A stretch of 64,000 bases of DNA from Sphingobacteriales bacterium (GTDB taxonomy: Bacteria; Bacteroidota; Bacteroidia; Sphingobacteriales; Sphingobacteriaceae): contig JACXVB010000012.1 in assembly GCA_014763615.1 (NCBI GenBank), positions 23,086-87,085 of the forward strand, read 5' to 3'. Positions 1 to 9,472 of the stretch are shown here, one piece after another. The notes below the pieces were generated by a model, which was not told the DNA's origin, did not search any database, and was given only the letters and a program-made list of their open reading frames with translations. The position numbers and the translations under genes were made by a program. Each line of letters opens with the position of its first letter. Position 1 is the first letter of the stretch.

Positions 1-155
1 GGATGGATACTTTAAAAGCCTATTTCGCACATAAATTACGTTACAAGATTAAAGAAAAGAGCATCCAAAATTTAAATAGAATTGCCGGTGTGTTGATTAT
101 TATCTTCGCTTTAAAGCTGATTTATAACCTCATTTTTGCGCATACGCTGATTTAA
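1..155 (+). CDS. LysE-type amino-acid exporter, 3' end only
   Basis: A reading frame entering from the left edge ends with TAA at 153-155 and encodes about 50 residues. The visible part has a short basic stretch followed by a hydrophobic segment (NRIAGVLIIIFALKLIYNLI), which resembles the last transmembrane helix of LysE/RhtB-family exporters, where the phrase N-R-I-A/S-G-x-L-I/L-I-x-F-G is common. Only the C-terminal end is present, so substrate and start cannot be judged. It converges on the minus-strand purF-like gene. The family call is an inference from this one helix. Confidence 0.5.
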   Translation, partial: MDTLKAYFAHKLRYKIKEKSIQNLNRIAGVLIIIFALKLIYNLIFAHTLI

Positions 156-235
156 CCTGCGTTTACAAATAATTTAAATTACATTATTCTAGGTCTGATA
201 CTGAGAACTGGAAACTCTAAACTGAACACCGAAAC

Positions 236-2140
236 CTACAAGTAAGCTCTAGAGTTTTTACCTTCCATCCAATTCATAAAAGCTCTATTCACTACCTTAT
301 TCCCTCCAGGCGTTGGATAATCTCCAGAAAAATACCAATCTCCTAAATGGTTAGGGCAAGCTTCATGCAACGCTTCTAAAGATTGATAAATCACTTCTAC
401 TTTAGCACTAATCTCTTTTGGCGTGATGATCTCCGCAATTTTAGCTGATATCTCATCCGGAGTAAAAGGAGCGTAAATTTCTTTTACATGATTAACCACT
501 TCTTCTTTCGGTAAATCGGCATGAGCCAGGCATTTCCTGTAAACATCCGCAACCACACTTTCCATTCCTCGCTCTTTTAATAATTGGATAGCGGCTTCAA
601 AAGCCACAAAATCTCCCATGCGGCTCATATCAATACCATAACAATCTGGATAGCGAATTTGAGGTGCTGAGGAAACAATAATGATTTTTACAGGACCTAA
701 ACGATCAAATATTCTAAGGATGCTTTGCTTTAAAGTAGTTCCACGAACGATGGAATCATCCATCGCTACCAAAGTATCTACATCTCTTTTAATCAAACCA
801 TAAGTGGTATCGTAAACATGTGCCACCATATCACTCCTTTCGGCATCCTGCGTGATAAAAGTTCTCATCTTCACATCCTTAATGGCTAATTTCTCCACTC
901 TAGGTGTGATTTTTAAGATACGATCTAACTCTTCATCTGTTAAATTATCCCGACTGTGAATCAAAGCATCTCTTTGTTTTTGCTTGGTGTAAGCATGTAA
1001 GCCTTCTACCAAACCATAAAAAGAAACTTCTGCGGTATTTGGGATATAAGAGAAAACGGTATGCTCCAAATCATGATTTACACGGTCTAAAATGCGAGGA
1101 CAAAGCAATTGTCCTAATTTTTTTCGCTCTCTATAAATGTCTGCATCACTTCCTCTTGAGAAATAAATCCGCTCGAAAGAGCAAGCCTTTTTCTCGGCAG
1201 GTTCTCTATAAATTTCATCAGTAATGGTGCCATCTCGCTTAATAATCATGGCATGTCCGGGCTCAATTTCTTTTACCTGACCAATTTTGATATTTAATGC
1301 AGTTTGCAAAGCCGGACGCTCAGAAGCAGCTACAAAAATCTCATCATCGTAATAATAATACGCAGGACGAATGCCAGCGGGATCTCTCATGACAAAAGCA
1401 TCTCCATGACCAAAAATACCAGCGATGGTGTAGCCGCCATCCCACGTTTTCGCAGATTTCTTCAATATCCTATTCACGTTTAAATGGTTAGCAATTAATT
1501 GAGAAATTTCTGCATTGTCATATCCTTCACGTTTAAATTGATCAAACAAATATTGATTTTCATCATCTAAAAAATGACCAATTTTTTCGAGTACAGTAAC
1601 GGTGTCTGCTCTTTCTTTGGGATGTTGCCCCAAATCATACAATTGTTGCAAAAGCTCATCAACATTCGTCATGTTGAAGTTACCTGCTATCACCAAGTTA
1701 CGCGTCATCCAATTATTCTGACGTAAAAAAGGGTGGCAAGCTTCTATACTATTTTTACCATGAGTACCGTAACGCAAATGGCCCAACAATACTTCTCCAG
1801 TAAAACTGATGTTTTCTTTCAACCACTCAGCATCGCTCAACAATTCTGGATTTTCCTTTTCTACCGTCGCAAATTTCTTCATCACATAAGAAAAAATATC
1901 TTGAACGGCATTTTTTTCCATAGAGCGGTGACGACTGATGTATCGATTTCCAGGCTTAACATTCAGCTTAATGGTGGCAATACCTGCACCGTCTTGTCCA
2001 CGGTTATGTTGCTTTTCCATCAATAAATACAGCTTATTCAAGCCATAAAGCGAAGTGCCGTATTTTTCTTGATAATAGGAAAGAGGTTTTAGGAGTCTGA
2101 TGAATGCAATACCGCATTCGTGTTTGATTTGGTCGCTCAT
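236..2140 (-). CDS. purF: Amidophosphoribosyltransferase (PurF-like), 634 aa
   Basis: Likely catalyses the first step of purine synthesis, moving ammonia from glutamine onto PRPP to give phosphoribosylamine. The N-terminal part is a class II (Ntn) glutamine amidotransferase: Cys9 sits after a short propeptide (IKHECGIAF), followed by QHNRGQDGAG and a GHLRYGTHG motif. The C-terminal part is a phosphoribosyltransferase with the PRPP loop AMDDSIVRGTT near residues 457-467. At 634 aa it is longer than the roughly 470-510 aa classical PurF; long PurF-like proteins of this kind occur in Bacteroidota. The usual HNGN glutaminase motif reads AGNFN here, a variation worth noting. Monocistronic, minus strand; starts at ATG 2140. 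If the genome has a second, shorter PurF, this one could be a paralogue with another role. Confidence 0.82.
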   Translation of the reverse strand: MSDQIKHECGIAFIRLLKPLSYYQEKYGTSLYGLNKLYLLMEKQHNRGQDGAGIATIKLNVKPGNRYISRHRSMEKNAVQDIFSYVMKKFATVEKENPELLSDAEWLKENISFTGEVLLGHLRYGTHGKNSIEACHPFLRQNNWMTRNLVIAGNFNMTNVDELLQQLYDLGQHPKERADTVTVLEKIGHFLDDENQYLFDQFKREGYDNAEISQLIANHLNVNRILKKSAKTWDGGYTIAGIFGHGDAFVMRDPAGIRPAYYYYDDEIFVAASERPALQTALNIKIGQVKEIEPGHAMIIKRDGTITDEIYREPAEKKACSFERIYFSRGSDADIYRERKKLGQLLCPRILDRVNHDLEHTVFSYIPNTAEVSFYGLVEGLHAYTKQKQRDALIHSRDNLTDEELDRILKITPRVEKLAIKDVKMRTFITQDAERSDMVAHVYDTTYGLIKRDVDTLVAMDDSIVRGTTLKQSILRIFDRLGPVKIIIVSSAPQIRYPDCYGIDMSRMGDFVAFEAAIQLLKERGMESVVADVYRKCLAHADLPKEEVVNHVKEIYAPFTPDEISAKIAEIITPKEISAKVEVIYQSLEALHEACPNHLGDWYFSGDYPTPGGNKVVNRAFMNWMEGKNSRAYL

Positions 2141-2544
2141 TATTGTTTCTTAATGAAGCTCACAAAATTAAAACTTTATTAGGTTTTGGGAAATTAAAAG
2201 CGTCATCAACATCACATTTCTTTGCACAAAAATTGATAGGAAGTTTTTTGATTAATTTATTGATTTTCTAATCGATTTTTTAAGAAGTTTAATTCAGCTT
2301 GAAGATGAAGTAGCTTTTTCTAGATTCTGTAATTACTTGTAGAAATTAGATTTACAAAAAGACAATTTTATCACGCTTTATCCAGAAAATAAGAGTGTAA
2401 AAAATTAGAGTGCGTTACTTAAGTAGATAAAAAGCCCGCTTTGATTATGAATTAGTTGGTTATATTAGAATTATGAACTGATAATTGAAAAATATTCACA
2501 AATAGTTCTAATTTTAAGCTGTTTAAATTAACCAAACTCAACGC
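2141..2544. other. Divergent intergenic region, about 400 bases
   Basis: Lies between the purF-like gene (minus) and the FkbM gene (plus). It is very AT-rich and holds no convincing ORF. On the minus strand TAATTTTG (2163-2170) matches the Bacteroidota -7 element TAnnTTTG about 22 bases from the purF start, but no clear -33 TTTG is correctly spaced. No RNA structure or terminator was recognised. Confidence 0.4.
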
Positions 2545-3366
2545 ATGCTTGTCAATTCTTGGAAATTAAATTGGGTTTTGAGCATTGTCAAAAACAAAGC
2601 TTTTATAGAAAAAAATAAGCAGGTGCTTTCTAATCCGAGAACATTTTGGTTCATCCTTTTTTTAAAGCTTATCCCATTTTTAAAATCTGTTCCAATAAAT
2701 CTTCATTTTAAATCAGGAGGTAAAATTAAAATTGTTGATTTTATGTCTCTTTTTATCTATACAGAGATCTTTATTGATGAGTGTTATGATTTATCATTCA
2801 ATGATGAAAAAACATTAAATATTATTGATATCGGCTCAAACACCGGAATGTTCATCCTTAGAATGAAACAATGTTATCCCAACAGTTTCATCACAGGATA
2901 TGAGCCTATGCCATTTGTTTTTAAGCAGTTATCGGATAATCTAAATAACAATAGCATTCAAGATTGTAAAGTTTTTCAGAAAGGTGTTGGAGGTAAAAAT
3001 AGAATGGAAAAATTATACATCCATCCTACCAATATTGGTGGGAACAGTTTCTTTAAAGACATGACCAAAAACTCAAGTTTTATAGAGATTGAAGTGATTG
3101 ATATTCATGAAATGTTGGCTAATTTAGGGGATGCAGATTGTGATTTAATCAAATTAGATTGCGAAGGGGCAGAGTACGAAATTCTTAAAAGTTTAACCCC
3201 AGAAACTGCTGCAAAAATCAAGAGAATAATTTACGAGCCTACCCCATCCATTTACAATCCATCAGAATTGAATGATTACTTGGCTTCTTTAGGTTATCAT
3301 TTTGAAGAACCTACCAAACATGGTTTATATGTAGGATTGTATCAAGATGTGGCAGCTACTGCCTAA
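2545..3366 (+). CDS. FkbM family SAM-dependent methyltransferase
   Basis: A 273-aa class I methyltransferase of the FkbM type. Motif I, binding S-adenosylmethionine, is IDIGSNTGMF near residues 93-102, followed by an acidic residue in GYEPMPFVF. The family hallmark is DLIKLDCEGAEYEILKSL near residues 199-216. The first 90 residues are basic and hydrophobic without a clear signal peptide. FkbM enzymes methylate hydroxyl groups of sugars or polyketides and in Bacteroidota often sit near polysaccharide genes, but no glycan genes are adjacent here, so the substrate is unknown. Single gene with its own terminator downstream. Confidence 0.85.
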   Translation: MLVNSWKLNWVLSIVKNKAFIEKNKQVLSNPRTFWFILFLKLIPFLKSVPINLHFKSGGKIKIVDFMSLFIYTEIFIDECYDLSFNDEKTLNIIDIGSNTGMFILRMKQCYPNSFITGYEPMPFVFKQLSDNLNNNSIQDCKVFQKGVGGKNRMEKLYIHPTNIGGNSFFKDMTKNSSFIEIEVIDIHEMLANLGDADCDLIKLDCEGAEYEILKSLTPETAAKIKRIIYEPTPSIYNPSELNDYLASLGYHFEEPTKHGLYVGLYQDVAATA

Positions 3367-3388
3367 TATTTTTTTTTAGTCTGAACGT

Positions 3389-3424
3389 AAAAAAGCCAAG
3401 AAAAAGTATTTCTTGGCTTTTTTT
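3389..3424. terminator. Bidirectional rho-independent terminator
   Basis: A perfect 15-base stem (AAAAAAGCCAAGAAA at 3389-3403 pairs with 3409-3423) with a five-base loop, ending in a T run on the plus strand and an A run on the left that serves the minus strand. It separates the FkbM gene from the convergent lipoprotein gene. Confidence 0.88.
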
Positions 3425-3455
3425 GTGTTCAAATCTTCCACTCAAAAAGTAAATT

Positions 3456-3911
3456 CTATTTACAGTCTGTTTGTTTAAAAACAAATCCTTTAGTAAAATC
3501 AATCGGTGCTTTTTTATCAAAAGAAGTACGACCTAAATAAGTAATAATCGTTCCGTAACCCTGATAAAAGGTGCTATCTTCTTTTAAAAACACCAATGGA
3601 TTTTTAAAATTAGTTCCATTGATTTTGTAGCTGTAATCCACAAATAACGTATCTCCATGATAACTCCCTTCAATCGTTCCGTTATTATTTTGCTTCTCTT
3701 TAAAATTAAAGCTCAACTCTCCCATCACCTTGTCTTTTACAGAACCCACGCTTAGATGTGCGGTATCAGCACCATCAATGGCTTGGTAACATTTCATGTT
3801 TGCTGGTTTAACCTCAGCCTGTTGTTGATTGGCTGTTTTAGTAGTGTTACCGCAACTAGAAAGCAATGCAAAAGCTGAAATAATGACTGGGAATGCTAAT
3901 AAATTTTTCAT
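3456..3911 (-). CDS. Small predicted lipoprotein of unknown function
   Basis: 151 aa. The N-terminus is a lipoprotein signal peptide with lipobox ALLSSC, so Cys20 would be lipidated; the next residues are a Q/T/N-rich linker. The mature part (about residues 35-151) has alternating polar and hydrophobic residues consistent with a beta-rich fold and one more pair of cysteines (Cys41 region and near the C-terminus). I do not recognise a named family. It lies directly downstream of the nuo genes on the same strand-neighbour side but is separated from nuoN by 70 bases and is transcribed away from it in the same direction, so it could be the last gene of that unit or independent. Confidence 0.72.
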   Translation of the reverse strand: MKNLLAFPVIISAFALLSSCGNTTKTANQQQAEVKPANMKCYQAIDGADTAHLSVGSVKDKVMGELSFNFKEKQNNNGTIEGSYHGDTLFVDYSYKINGTNFKNPLVFLKEDSTFYQGYGTIITYLGRTSFDKKAPIDFTKGFVFKQTDCK

Positions 3912-3981
3912 GTTTTAATATTGAGGTGAATCTATTTATTCTTTAAAATTAGCACTTTTAAAAGATTATACTTTAAAACAT

Positions 3982-5445
3982 CTAAGTAAATTTTATTAAA
4001 ACTGGCCAAATACCTAATACCAAAATAAAGGTAGCTATTAGTAAAATGAGTGCTATTCCAATTTTGCTTTTTTGCTTTTCCTCCAATTCTACAGCAGATT
4101 TTTTCAAAAATAAATTTAGCGGAATCTTGAGATAATAGAACAAAGAAATTACAGTGGTTAAAGCTGCAACAATCAACAAAATACTGATCCATAAACTTGT
4201 TGACGCTGCTTGAATCAATGAAGAAAAGATTAAAAATTTCGCGATAAAACCCGCTGTTGGCGGTAATCCGGTTAAAGCGACCATAAAAATCACCAAGCTT
4301 ACGCTGATAAATGGAATTTGCTTTCCCAATCCTTTATAATCTGAGATTTGTACTGCTCCAAATTGCAATTCGAGTTGATTTATGGCTAAAAACGAACCGA
4401 TGTTCATCAAAACATAAATCAACAAATAAAAGCTTAAAGCGGTTAAAATTTGATCTTGAGGCAAAACAAATAACATCAACATAAAACCTGTGTGCCCAAT
4501 AGCCGAATAAGCCATCATACGTTTTGGGTTTTCTTGGAAGATGGCAATAGTGTTTCCTAAAATCATAGATGCTGATGCGGTAATCAAAATGATTTGAGAA
4601 AATAGGTCCCCACTTAAACTTTGTAAAAGCGGAGTGATGCAAAACAGCAGGCCAAAAACGGCAATCTTTGGTGCTGTAGAGATAAACGCAGTAACCGAAG
4701 TTGGCGCTTCCTGATAAACATCTGGTGTCCAGAAATGAAAAGGCACAAAAGATAGTTTAAATCCTACACCAACCATCAACAAAATAATAGCTAAAGCAGT
4801 TCCATTGGTACCAAGATGGCTAAAACCGTCTGATAAAGCGGTTCCGTACAAATCAATAGATCCCGTAAATCCATAAATCAAACTGATTCCATAAAGCATG
4901 ATAGCGGAAGCCACGGCGCCAAATAGCACATACTTCATCCCAGCTTCGGCTTGCTTATTTTGGTAAGCGCTGTAGTTTACCATCAGATAAGAAGCTAAGG
5001 AAATCATCTCGATAGATAGATAAAGCATCAATAAATTAGCAGAAGAAATCAGCAAGAACATTCCTAAAACAGCAGCTAAAAAAATGCTAATGAAATCATT
5101 GATTCCTTTCGGATTTTCGGCTAATCGATGATCTTGATAAAAGAAAATTAAGCTTAAAGCCGATGCAACAAGCACCAATAATTTAAATTGAATTCCAGCT
5201 TTACTCAGGCTAAACATTCCATTAAAAAGCAATTGGCTTTCGCCGAAATGCGTTATCTGAATAATGAGGAAAGCGGTAGTTACGAGCAAAGTTAGCAAAG
5301 CAACAGTTAACACTAAAACTCTTGACTTTTTAATGAAAAGATCCAACAAAATCACCAAAAGAAAACCCAAAGACAAAGTCCATTCTGGTTTCAATAGAGA
5401 AACAGAATGAAGAATATCGGTTGTACTTTGTTGGATGTTTTGCAT
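3982..5445 (-). CDS. nuoN: NADH-quinone oxidoreductase subunit N
   Basis: 487-aa polytopic membrane protein, one of the three antiporter-like proton-pumping subunits of complex I. About 13-14 hydrophobic helices are visible. Family features include MLYLSIEMISLASYLMV, GVGFKLSFVPFHFWTPDVYQ and the lysine-bearing helix AYSAIGHTGFML, equivalent to the pump lysines of NuoL/M. Length matches NuoN (about 480-490 aa). Last gene of the nuoH-N set; separated from nuoM by an 87-base spacer that contains an inverted repeat. Confidence 0.95.
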   Translation of the reverse strand: MQNIQQSTTDILHSVSLLKPEWTLSLGFLLVILLDLFIKKSRVLVLTVALLTLLVTTAFLIIQITHFGESQLLFNGMFSLSKAGIQFKLLVLVASALSLIFFYQDHRLAENPKGINDFISIFLAAVLGMFLLISSANLLMLYLSIEMISLASYLMVNYSAYQNKQAEAGMKYVLFGAVASAIMLYGISLIYGFTGSIDLYGTALSDGFSHLGTNGTALAIILLMVGVGFKLSFVPFHFWTPDVYQEAPTSVTAFISTAPKIAVFGLLFCITPLLQSLSGDLFSQIILITASASMILGNTIAIFQENPKRMMAYSAIGHTGFMLMLFVLPQDQILTALSFYLLIYVLMNIGSFLAINQLELQFGAVQISDYKGLGKQIPFISVSLVIFMVALTGLPPTAGFIAKFLIFSSLIQAASTSLWISILLIVAALTTVISLFYYLKIPLNLFLKKSAVELEEKQKSKIGIALILLIATFILVLGIWPVLIKFT

Positions 5446-5474
5446 TTATTTTTGTCTCATTTTATTGTCCGTCT

Positions 5475-5515
5475 GAGCGGAGTTGAAGACCATTAAGTAG
5501 GTTTCAACTCCGCTC
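5475..5515. repeat. Inverted repeat between nuoM and nuoN
   Basis: Perfect 13-base arms GAGCGGAGTTGAA (5475-5487) and TTCAACTCCGCTC (5503-5515) with a 15-base loop. No T tract follows, so it is not a typical terminator. The arm resembles the GAGCG(A/G)AGT(C/T)GAAG words at 10688-10700, 33837-33850 and 57170-57220 in this window, so it looks like a member of a dispersed intergenic repeat family. Confidence 0.7.
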
Positions 5516-5532
5516 AACCTGACACTTTCATT

Positions 5533-7128
5533 TTATTTAAACAACATTAAAAATTGATTCACAGATGACGCCAAGGCATCAAACACTAAAAATGGCATAA
5601 TTCCTAGAATCAAAGTCAGCAAAGCCAAAGGAGTTAAAGCTATCCATTCTCTAGTACTAATATCATTTAATTGTGCTTTCCAATCTTCTAATTTCAATCT
5701 CAAATTACCAAAGAACATGCGTTGTAAAGTCCATAAGAAATAACCTGCACCTAAAAGAATTCCTACTGCAGCCACCATGGCCATCCATCTTGGCAAGAGG
5801 CCGTTCAAACTTTGAGAGCTAAAAGCACCAATCAGAGAAAAAGCTTCGGCAATAAAAGCAGAGAATCCAGGCAAACCTAAAGAAGCGAAAAAGGCAATCA
5901 TCACAAATCCGGTAAAATGTGGCATTTGGTATGCCAATCCTCTAAAGTTATAGATATCTCTATCATGAACTCGGGTATAAATCACGCCCACAATAAAGAA
6001 TAACATCGCCGAAAGGAAACCATGAGAAATCAATTGCATCATGGCACCGTTAATCCCTTCGGAAGTTAAAGAAGCTAAACCCAGTAACACAAAACCCATG
6101 TGCGAAACGGAGGAATAAGCAATTAATCGTTTTAAATCGGTTTGTGCTAAAGCAATCATGGCTCCGTAAATAATTGAAATTACGCCTAATAATCCCATCC
6201 ACCACGATAATGAAGATGCAACATCAGGGAAGATGCCATAAGCAATGCGAATAATTCCGTAAGCGCCTACTTTTAAGAGTATCCCCGCAAGGATAATAGA
6301 GATTGGTGTTGGCGCTTCTACGTGAGCATCTGGCAGCCAAGTATGAAAAGGGAAAACAGGAACCTTAATGGCAAAGGCAATAAAAACAATGATAAAGCCT
6401 ATCGCCCTAGCAGAAAAACCAAAAATTTGTAGGTGCGCTGCTGAAGAAAAAATTGAACCTACCGAGTAGTTAGCAGGATTCATGGCGTAAACCAAGTTAA
6501 AAGTATGATTTCCGGTTTGCGGATCGGTGACAGAAAGGTATAAACCAGCAATCACTAATAACATAAAAATAGAACCGAATAGCGTATACAGAAAGAATTT
6601 GATAGCCGCATATTCTCTGCGAACGCCTCCCCACATCCCAATTAAGAAATATAAGGGCAATAACATCAACTCATAAAAAATGTAGAAAAGGAATAAATCT
6701 AAGGAGCAAAAAACACCAATAATTGCCGTATCTAACAATAAAAACAAGGCGAAATATCCTTTTAAATTGGCTTTAATTTCCCAAGAAGCGAGTGCTGCAA
6801 TTAACATCACTAAAGCCGAAAGCCAAATTAATCCGATAGAAAAACCATCAACACCCAATAAATAATCAACTTGTAGCAAGCCAAAATCGCCCACTTCAAG
6901 TCTAATCCAACTGAATTTTTCTACCCATTGATATTGTGCTAATTCATTTACACCTGCATAGCCACTGCCCGTTTTAAAATGAAAATACAACCAAGTGGCA
7001 ATGATTAACTGAATTGCAGAAACTGCTACCGCGAGGTATTTGTAAGAATAGTTCCAGGTTTTAGGCAATACCAATATCAGGATTCCGAAAACCAAAGGAA
7101 GAAATATCAAAACTGATAAAATGCCCAT
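5533..7128 (-). CDS. nuoM: NADH-quinone oxidoreductase subunit M
   Basis: 531-aa antiporter-like membrane subunit of complex I. The helix-4/5 signature FLFYIFYELMLLPLYFLIG carries the essential glutamate, and FPFHTWLPDAHVEAPTP and IAYSSVSHMGFVLLG carry conserved His and Lys-channel residues. I choose ATG at 7128 rather than the TTG one codon upstream: the nuoL stop TGA overlaps this ATG by one base (TGATG), typical translational coupling. Confidence 0.95.
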   Translation of the reverse strand: MGILSVLIFLPLVFGILILVLPKTWNYSYKYLAVAVSAIQLIIATWLYFHFKTGSGYAGVNELAQYQWVEKFSWIRLEVGDFGLLQVDYLLGVDGFSIGLIWLSALVMLIAALASWEIKANLKGYFALFLLLDTAIIGVFCSLDLFLFYIFYELMLLPLYFLIGMWGGVRREYAAIKFFLYTLFGSIFMLLVIAGLYLSVTDPQTGNHTFNLVYAMNPANYSVGSIFSSAAHLQIFGFSARAIGFIIVFIAFAIKVPVFPFHTWLPDAHVEAPTPISIILAGILLKVGAYGIIRIAYGIFPDVASSLSWWMGLLGVISIIYGAMIALAQTDLKRLIAYSSVSHMGFVLLGLASLTSEGINGAMMQLISHGFLSAMLFFIVGVIYTRVHDRDIYNFRGLAYQMPHFTGFVMIAFFASLGLPGFSAFIAEAFSLIGAFSSQSLNGLLPRWMAMVAAVGILLGAGYFLWTLQRMFFGNLRLKLEDWKAQLNDISTREWIALTPLALLTLILGIMPFLVFDALASSVNQFLMLFK

Positions 7129-9167
7129 CAAACAATAATTTTAAATAGCATAAAAGACAAAAACAAAAGCAGCATCCAAATAAAGTAATGCTGTAATTTC
7201 CCACTCTGCATCCCTCGCAACCAAATCCCGATTCTTTTAACCAACGCTGCGGCACCGTTTACTAATCCATCAATCGCATGCTTGTCTAACCAATCGGATA
7301 TTTTGGAAAGCCAAATTACCAAATCGGTTAAAAAATGGATAAATCCATCAATGATATTATGGTCAAACCAGTTGAATACGCTAGCTTTGAATAATACGAT
7401 TTTCATGAGAAATACATCGTAAAAATCATTGAAATACCACTGATTTAAAGACAGTTGATAAAACCAAGTATGCTCCAAATTGAAAATGATTTTTTTGTTG
7501 GCATAAGCCTGATAGGTTAAAAATATCAAAGCTAAACTGAGCACGTTAATATAAAGCGGAACCAAAATGTGATAAAATCCTTCACTGTGAACTTGTTGAA
7601 TAAAGCCTTGATAAATCCAAGCGCTATCCAAACTAAACGGATTGTAGGCGAAGAAAAATCCGAAGCAAAAAACTCCTAAAACAACCACAGGAACTCTCAT
7701 CCAAGAAGAAGGTTCATGAATTTTCAAATCTGATTTTGAAAGTAATTGCGGCAATCTAAATTCGCCAAAGAAAACTTTAAAAACTACTCTGAAAATATAA
7801 AAAGTGGTGAGCCAAGAAGTGATAGAGATGAATAGAGGAAAAATCCAATAAACACCACCTTTGAGATCGGCCCATTCAAAAATGCTCACCAGAATGGCAT
7901 CTTTGGATAAATAACCTGAGGTAAAAGGTAGTCCCGAAAGTGCCATTGCTGCCAGCAAAAAAACCAACGCGGTAATGGGCAATTGCTTTCTCAAACCACC
8001 CATATTATTCAAATCTTGCTCATCAAAATCTAATTGATGTTTTTCTTTGAGATGATGCAACTCATGAATAACGATTCCAGCTGCCAAAAACAATAAACAC
8101 TTAAAAAAAGCATGGGTAACCAGATGAAATATCGCAGCAGCTTGATCTTGAACGCCCACAGCCACAACCATAAATCCTAATTGAGAAATGGTAGAAAATG
8201 CCAACACTTTTTTGATGTCTTTTTGCGTAAGTGCGATAGTTGCCGCCATAAAAGCAGTGAACAAACCGATGCAAACCATCGTAGTTAACACCACTTCATT
8301 AAATAAAGGTGCTATCCTCAACAATAGAAAAACTCCAGCAGCTACCATCGTAGCTGCATGGATGAGGGAAGAAACCGCTGTTGGACCTTCCATCGCATCA
8401 GGCAACCAAGTATGAAGTGGAAATTGAGCAGATTTTGCCATAGCACCGGCAAAAAAACAAAAACCTGTTATGGTAAGCCAATAACTTGGTAAGGTGTTAA
8501 AAGGCGTTACCCAAATTCCATTTTTCACAAAGGAAGAGCTGATTAAATTCTCAGAACCGAAAAGGGCAGAGAGGTCTAAAGTATGAAACTGAGTCAGCAT
8601 CACCATCAAACCAATTAGAAATCCAACATCGCCAATCCTATTCATGATGAAAGCTTTCTTGTTTGCCTGAACGGCTTTTTCTTTACTAAACCAAAAACCA
8701 ATGAGTAGATAAGAAGAAAAACCTACTAACTCCCAAAAAGCATAAAGTAAGAACAGGTTATCGGCAATCACCACAGATAACATGGCGAAGCAAAACAGGC
8801 TTAAATAAGCGAAATAACGGTATTTTAAACCGTCTTTGCGCATGTATTCTACCGAATAAATATGTACCAGCAAAGCGATAAAACTAATCAGCAGCAGCAT
8901 GATGACACTTAAATCGTTCAGTAAAATACCAACATCAATTTTTACATTTCCTAACTCAATCCAATGAAAAGCGAAATGCAAGGTTTGCTTTTTCCAGATG
9001 CCTAAAAATAAAATCAATGAAGAAATAAAGGAAATTCCGATGCTTAAGATCCCTAAAGCACCTGCAATTTTTTTAAAAATCAGCGAAAGAATAAAAGATA
9101 AAAAAGGAGCTGTAATGGCAAGGAGCGCCAAACAAAAAAGCTGATATGGAGTAAAAAGTTGTACCAT
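7128..9167 (-). CDS. nuoL: NADH-quinone oxidoreductase subunit L
   Basis: 679-aa largest antiporter-like subunit. Early motif LFLLYAFWELVGFSSYLLIG holds the key glutamate; FPLHTWLPDAMEGPTAVSSL and LAFSTISQLGFMVVAVG are the NuoL family signatures. A long amphipathic C-terminal region (about residues 520-640) followed by a last hydrophobic helix fits the lateral helix HL that braces the other pump subunits. ATG at 9167 overlaps the nuoK stop by one base (TAATG), so it is coupled to nuoK. Confidence 0.95.
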   Translation of the reverse strand: MVQLFTPYQLFCLALLAITAPFLSFILSLIFKKIAGALGILSIGISFISSLILFLGIWKKQTLHFAFHWIELGNVKIDVGILLNDLSVIMLLLISFIALLVHIYSVEYMRKDGLKYRYFAYLSLFCFAMLSVVIADNLFLLYAFWELVGFSSYLLIGFWFSKEKAVQANKKAFIMNRIGDVGFLIGLMVMLTQFHTLDLSALFGSENLISSSFVKNGIWVTPFNTLPSYWLTITGFCFFAGAMAKSAQFPLHTWLPDAMEGPTAVSSLIHAATMVAAGVFLLLRIAPLFNEVVLTTMVCIGLFTAFMAATIALTQKDIKKVLAFSTISQLGFMVVAVGVQDQAAAIFHLVTHAFFKCLLFLAAGIVIHELHHLKEKHQLDFDEQDLNNMGGLRKQLPITALVFLLAAMALSGLPFTSGYLSKDAILVSIFEWADLKGGVYWIFPLFISITSWLTTFYIFRVVFKVFFGEFRLPQLLSKSDLKIHEPSSWMRVPVVVLGVFCFGFFFAYNPFSLDSAWIYQGFIQQVHSEGFYHILVPLYINVLSLALIFLTYQAYANKKIIFNLEHTWFYQLSLNQWYFNDFYDVFLMKIVLFKASVFNWFDHNIIDGFIHFLTDLVIWLSKISDWLDKHAIDGLVNGAAALVKRIGIWLRGMQSGKLQHYFIWMLLLFLSFMLFKIIV

Positions 9168-9472
9168 TATCCTCTTAACGTATCGCTTTGATTAGGGTCG
9201 ATAGATTTTACTCGTTTATACAAATTCATGATGATGACCAATGCCACCGCCACAGCCGCAGCAGCCAAAACGATGATGAACAAAGCGAACATTTGCCCAG
9301 TATTATCCACTTTATCAAATCTTGAAAAAGCGACCAAATTTAGAATAGAGGCATTAATCATCAACTCGATACCCATTAAAATTTGGATGGCATTTTTACG
9401 AGTAATCACCGCAAACAAGCCTAAGCAAAATAATATCGCACTGATAAAAAGAAAATGTTGTAATGGAATCAT
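9167..9472 (-). CDS. nuoK: NADH-quinone oxidoreductase subunit K
   Basis: 101-aa protein with three transmembrane helices. The second helix contains MGIELMINASILNLVAF, with the conserved glutamate of the E-channel, and the third contains the second buried glutamate region. Length is exactly that of bacterial NuoK. ATG overlaps the nuoJ stop by four bases (ATGA). Confidence 0.95.
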   Translation of the reverse strand: MIPLQHFLFISAILFCLGLFAVITRKNAIQILMGIELMINASILNLVAFSRFDKVDNTGQMFALFIIVLAAAAVAVALVIIMNLYKRVKSIDPNQSDTLRG

